DNA of 64,000 bases from Candidatus Bathyarchaeota archaeon (GTDB taxonomy: Archaea > Thermoproteota > Bathyarchaeia > Bathyarchaeales > Bathycorpusculaceae): positions 558,001 to 622,000 of the forward strand of contig JAOZHT010000002.1 in the NCBI GenBank assembly GCA_026014735.1, given 5' to 3'. Each line of letters begins with the position of its first letter. Within the stretch, counting starts at the first letter, position 1. Below, piece after piece: positions 61,014 through 64,000 of this stretch. The notes beneath the pieces were generated by a model. That model had not been told where the DNA came from and searched no databases. It saw only the letters and a list, made by a program, of their open reading frames with translations. The position numbers and the translations under genes are program-made.

Positions 61014-61048
61014 CTTTTACATTTCATCCTTTTTCCTTTTAGTTTTTT
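61014..61048 (+). terminator. T-rich terminator region between convergent genes
   Basis: Several T-runs (CCTTTTAC, CCTTTTTCC, TTTTAGTTTTTTT) follow the stop of the small membrane protein and separate it from the converging zinc-protein gene. Confidence 0.4.
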
Positions 61049-61089
61049 TCATCAAACCAAAAGCATGAGACGCCGATTGTCCGCCAAAA

Positions 61090-61446
61090 CTAGGTTTCGT
61101 CCCGCATTCTCTTAAGCATACACTCAACGATGCTCTGGCACAACATGCAATCCTCTGGAATCTGCTCCTTCTGCGTCCTCTCACTTAAGTAGCCCATATG
61201 GAACTTGCACTCCGACGGATTGCCTGTACTTTTTTCACTTTGCTTTTTCTGGGTTGATTCTTCTTTAAGGGGGGCCTGCGGTAGTTCTATGGTGGGTTCC
61301 TCAATCTTGGTTAGGCAGAATGGGCAGGCATAGTAGGGCTCGGTGGGGTCTGCTTGGAGGTTCAGCGTTTTAAGGGGTGCCGTGAATGTCTGCTGGCAAG
61401 AAGGGTTCTGGCAAACAAAATTTTTCTTCTCACCCGTACTCATCAC
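61090..61446 (-). CDS. Cysteine-rich zinc-binding hypothetical protein
   Basis: 118 residues with two cysteine sets. The first, FVCQNPSCQQTF ... YYACPFCLTKI, is a C-x4-C plus C-x2-C zinc ribbon with a phenylalanine typical of nucleic-acid or protein-binding ribbons. The second (ECKFHMGYLSERTQKEQIPE, then DCMLCQSIVEC) is histidine/cysteine-rich and resembles a separate zinc site. The linker is lysine/glutamine-rich. Family unknown. Confidence 0.65.
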   Translation of the reverse strand: MMSTGEKKNFVCQNPSCQQTFTAPLKTLNLQADPTEPYYACPFCLTKIEEPTIELPQAPLKEESTQKKQSEKSTGNPSECKFHMGYLSERTQKEQIPEDCMLCQSIVECMLKRMRDET

Positions 61447-61494
61447 TCACCATTCCTGTGGGTATAGACGCTGGGGCTTATAGTTTTGATGAAG

Positions 61495-62733
61495 CTAAAA
61501 TATTGATTCTTCCTCTTCAACCTCGCAGGATTGGCTAGGAGACGCCAGCTTATGCAGCGCATCCGCGCCCTCAGCGTAGCCGCTTGCAACCAGCACATCC
61601 CCCACCTGAATCCTGGTGTCTTTGCGTGGACGCAGACAGCGGTTATCACGCTTAATCACCAGCACCCACATTCCGGTTTCATCGTGGACCCGCACTTCCC
61701 GCAGGGTCCTGCCGACCAGCGGCGAATCAGCGGCGACGCAGGCTTGTTCAACGGTTTCCTCAGCTTCCTCGATGGCTAACTTGAGAATCGGATGGGGCTC
61801 CACTCCACGCAGAACCACCTCAGCCATGTCGGCGGCGGCATCAGCTATTTTCTCGGTTGCGATGCCAAGGCGGATTAACCCCAGAAAACCTGAGGCTTCC
61901 TCTTTCTTAAAGCCGCTTGTCAAAGCCAGCAATTCAAAGTCAGTGTGTAACGTGTCCATGCGTTCCTCTAGCTGCTCAACTTCTTCAGCTAACTCTTTGC
62001 TGTTTAACATAAGTGAGGAGTAAGCTAGATCCATCATTAACTCCGAGGTGTCTTTCAGCTCCACAAATTCAGATACGATTTTTTCGAATTGCGCACGTTT
62101 CTCGGTGTCTATGGTGGCGAGTTTGCCTTCGGCTAAATCCTTGAATTCCTCGATGCCTGAGGGTGCGCCGCGGGTGATGAGGGTGTCGCCCTGATAGACC
62201 CTTTCGTTTTCTTTGGGGTTTAGAATCCAATCGTGGTTTCTGCGGATAGCAATTATGTCTACGCCCATGCTTGCAGCCAAGTCTAATTCATCAATTTGTT
62301 TTCCGATAAGCGAGGAGTTGGGCTTTATGGTTACTTTCATTAATCGCTCCTCGACTTTCTCGAAGATCTCCCCGACGATGGGATGCACCCCGATGTCGTG
62401 GGTTACGATGCCTGCGATGTCGGCTGCGGCGTCAGAGATTTTATCGGTGGAAGCCGCCACCGTGGAGACGCCTATGAGTTGCTCGGCGTCTTTGGGGTCT
62501 CGTGCAGCAACCATGATTTCCATATCAAGCAAATAGGAGAGGTTGTCCACGCGGTCTTCCAGCGCTAAAACGTCCTCGGCGAGGTCTTTATCGTTGTAGA
62601 GGGCAGAGGAATAGGCGAGGTCGATCATTAATTCGGAGAGGTTCTTCATTTCAAGCAACAATTGCCTGACGGGGATAGGTTTGTACTCTAATTTTTCGAA
62701 ATGGTGCAACTTTAAAAGGGCACTCCAAACCAT
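61495..62733 (-). CDS. Duplicated PhoU-TrkA_C protein (ion transport regulator)
   Basis: 412 residues in two tandem halves, each a PhoU-type helical bundle (about 15-108 and 215-310: MKNLSELMIDLAYSSALYND and LKDTSELMMDLAYSSLMLNS) followed by a TrkA_C ligand-binding domain (about 110-200 and 320-400). The second domain has LVIKRDNRCLRPRKDTRIQV. No membrane helix is present. TrkA_C domains bind nucleotides or ions and gate potassium or magnesium transport. It is one gene downstream of an MgtE-like transporter, with a 39-nt gap, so it is probably that transporter's cytosolic regulator. Confidence 0.85.
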   Translation of the reverse strand: MVWSALLKLHHFEKLEYKPIPVRQLLLEMKNLSELMIDLAYSSALYNDKDLAEDVLALEDRVDNLSYLLDMEIMVAARDPKDAEQLIGVSTVAASTDKISDAAADIAGIVTHDIGVHPIVGEIFEKVEERLMKVTIKPNSSLIGKQIDELDLAASMGVDIIAIRRNHDWILNPKENERVYQGDTLITRGAPSGIEEFKDLAEGKLATIDTEKRAQFEKIVSEFVELKDTSELMMDLAYSSLMLNSKELAEEVEQLEERMDTLHTDFELLALTSGFKKEEASGFLGLIRLGIATEKIADAAADMAEVVLRGVEPHPILKLAIEEAEETVEQACVAADSPLVGRTLREVRVHDETGMWVLVIKRDNRCLRPRKDTRIQVGDVLVASGYAEGADALHKLASPSQSCEVEEEESIF

Positions 62734-62772
62734 AGAATACCTATCCTAGCATATTTTACTTGTGCTCAGTTT

Positions 62773-63936
62773 CTAAAGGAAGAGTAAAATCGCGATAAAG
62801 AGCGCTATCGTGGTCAAGGCGTCGGCCAAGGCGCTTCCGAGGGGGATAACAAAGTTGTCGGGGTCCAATCCGCGTTTAAACGTTAAAATCGAAATTGCAT
62901 AAGTAATCAGGATGACCGCTGAGAAGGCAATCACGTTGGCGACTAAAAGAATCGGCAGCAAAGCCACGACGCCCTCGACGGTTAAAACGCCATTGATGGC
63001 TAGCGCCAGCATACCCGTGAAGACGAAGAGCAGAAGAGTCGATGCCCAGGCGCTCACAATGTTTTTGGCATGTTTTTTAATGGAGGAGAATGTGGGCGTT
63101 AAAATTCCCAGGGTGAGTTTCACTGTGGCCGCCGCCCCCACCACTAAGCCTGCGTCGCCTATCATGTCAATTATGGCGGGGTACACAGTGAAGATTACTC
63201 GTTGTCCGCCTACGACGTCGCTGATGCCCTTGAGGAACGTTCCAGTTATGTTAACCATAAACGCCACCAGAAGCATCGTGGGCAATGATTCCTTGATTAT
63301 GCTGCGGAACTCTAAGTCTCGGAGGCTCATCGGAACGATGAAGAGTACCAAAAACACGTTGATGAGCCCGAACATAATTATCGTCCACTGCCCCAGCCCC
63401 CCCGAGAAGTAGAGGCTCAGGACGGCGATGTAGAGGAAGGTTATGATTATGTTGGCGACTGTAGAGGTCAGCGGGTACCCGATGGTGTCGGGGTCGAGGC
63501 CGCGTTTGAAAGAGACAAAGGTGACTTTTACGGTTGTTAGGGTGATAAGTAGCCCCAAAGAGAGGGTTGCAAGCATCACGGAAAGGATGGCTGGAAACTC
63601 GTTTACGGTGACTCCCCAAAAGAGGATGCCGAAAAGAATCGATATCGCGCTTATGGTTGCGCTTGTCGCCAAAGTTAAAACAATCATGGCGCTGATGAGT
63701 CTACGGAAGCTTTTGGTGTTGCCTAAAAACTTCGGGTACACAGTGCCTAAATGCAGTGCAGTGCTCAGTCGCCCTGTAAGCAAACCCGTGAGGACGCCTT
63801 TTACGCTGATGACGGCGGGGTAAAGCGCGATAGCCCACGGGGACTCGTTAAAGAGGCCCAGCTGCAGGGCAACCATGAAGCCAGCGATTAAGCCGCCGAT
63901 GTCAAAGAGACATGCCAGTGAGGTTTCTTTAAACAT
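62773..63936 (-). CDS. MgtE/SLC41-like divalent cation transporter
   Basis: 387 residues, membrane, with ten or so helices in two related halves. Each half has the MgtE-family signature TFKRGLDPDNFVIPLGSALA (second) or SFKRGLDPDTIGYPLTSTVA (first), the conserved GxDPD...P. The soluble N and CBS domains of bacterial MgtE are missing, as in SLC41 and archaeal homologues; regulation probably comes from the downstream PhoU-TrkA_C protein. It transports magnesium or a similar divalent ion. No upstream start is possible beyond 63936, because a stop lies about 50 nt before it. Confidence 0.92.
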   Translation of the reverse strand: MFKETSLACLFDIGGLIAGFMVALQLGLFNESPWAIALYPAVISVKGVLTGLLTGRLSTALHLGTVYPKFLGNTKSFRRLISAMIVLTLATSATISAISILFGILFWGVTVNEFPAILSVMLATLSLGLLITLTTVKVTFVSFKRGLDPDTIGYPLTSTVANIIITFLYIAVLSLYFSGGLGQWTIIMFGLINVFLVLFIVPMSLRDLEFRSIIKESLPTMLLVAFMVNITGTFLKGISDVVGGQRVIFTVYPAIIDMIGDAGLVVGAAATVKLTLGILTPTFSSIKKHAKNIVSAWASTLLLFVFTGMLALAINGVLTVEGVVALLPILLVANVIAFSAVILITYAISILTFKRGLDPDNFVIPLGSALADALTTIALFIAILLFL

Positions 63937-64000
63937 GCCAAAGAAACCCTTAGAGATGCCAGCATGTCCTATGTTGGCGCCCTCCTAGCATCCGCTGCTT

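Overview
The window is archaeal, roughly 50% GC and densely coded. It carries both subunits of DNA polymerase D (DP1, DP2), an Orc1/Cdc6 initiator, class I lysyl-tRNA synthetase, Pus10, RNA polymerase subunit F, eL21, SRP54, aIF5A, Sec61-beta, Elf1, Nob1 and a fused Fae-Hps enzyme. PolD argues against a classical crenarchaeon. PolD plus Elf1, and an orc1 gene lying next to DP1, fit a deep TACK lineage such as Bathyarchaeia or a relative of Thaumarchaeota. That placement is inference from gene content, not a phylogeny.

Layout. 0-5 kb: end of an MFS transporter, an HTH-Fae-Hps fusion, an M32 carboxypeptidase and small membrane or zinc proteins. 5-12 kb: tRNA-Glu, an HD phosphohydrolase divergent from thymidylate kinase, an ABC-2 exporter and small conserved archaeal proteins (p27/SSSCA1-like, UPF0147, Usp). 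12-16 kb: a large secreted beta-propeller protein, and a PadR regulator with a TRASH-like metal site divergent from a cupin. 16-20 kb: an FAD oxidoreductase and a four-gene zinc-ribbon / coiled-coil / SPFH / membrane module. 20-27 kb: lysS, a PAS histidine kinase, tRNA-Arg, and an AT-richer stretch with a PH-like protein and a fibronectin-III surface protein. 27.5-33 kb: one long minus-strand information-processing operon (srp54-pus10-rpl21e-rpoF-DUF655-rsmA-hemK2). 33-42 kb: aIF5A, PAS sensor plus glycogen phosphorylase, nadK-nob1, DUF2070, Sm-like protein, secG, MazG. 42-48 kb: DP2, elf1, nadE with a nitrilase. 48.3-54.5 kb: the putative replication origin region. 54.5-64 kb: an AbrB-PhoU regulator, pyrE, kinases, PHP phosphoesterase, S-adenosylhomocysteinase, a PhoU-TrkA_C protein and an MgtE-like transporter.

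The strongest region-level signal is a probable chromosomal origin at about 50.9-51.66 kb. Three good Orc1/Cdc6 recognition boxes, one of them inverted, flank or adjoin a very AT-rich stretch immediately upstream of orc1/cdc6, which is convergent with DP1. The 2.6 kb on the far side holds three proteins of unknown function (a 165-residue protein, a coiled-coil plus winged-helix protein, and a helix-turn-helix protein). Their intergenic spaces are full of TGTGA/TCACA repeats and perfect TGACGTCA-centred palindromes. I propose this as an origin-linked, possibly self-regulated module.

Other points: four copies of an intergenic element built on CTATAAATAGAGGGGG, two of them sharing a 26-nt box at fixed 17-nt spacing; a winged-helix gene behind DP2 with no canonical start codon; and an HTH domain fused to Fae-Hps. 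No CRISPR array, insertion sequence, rRNA gene or intein was seen.
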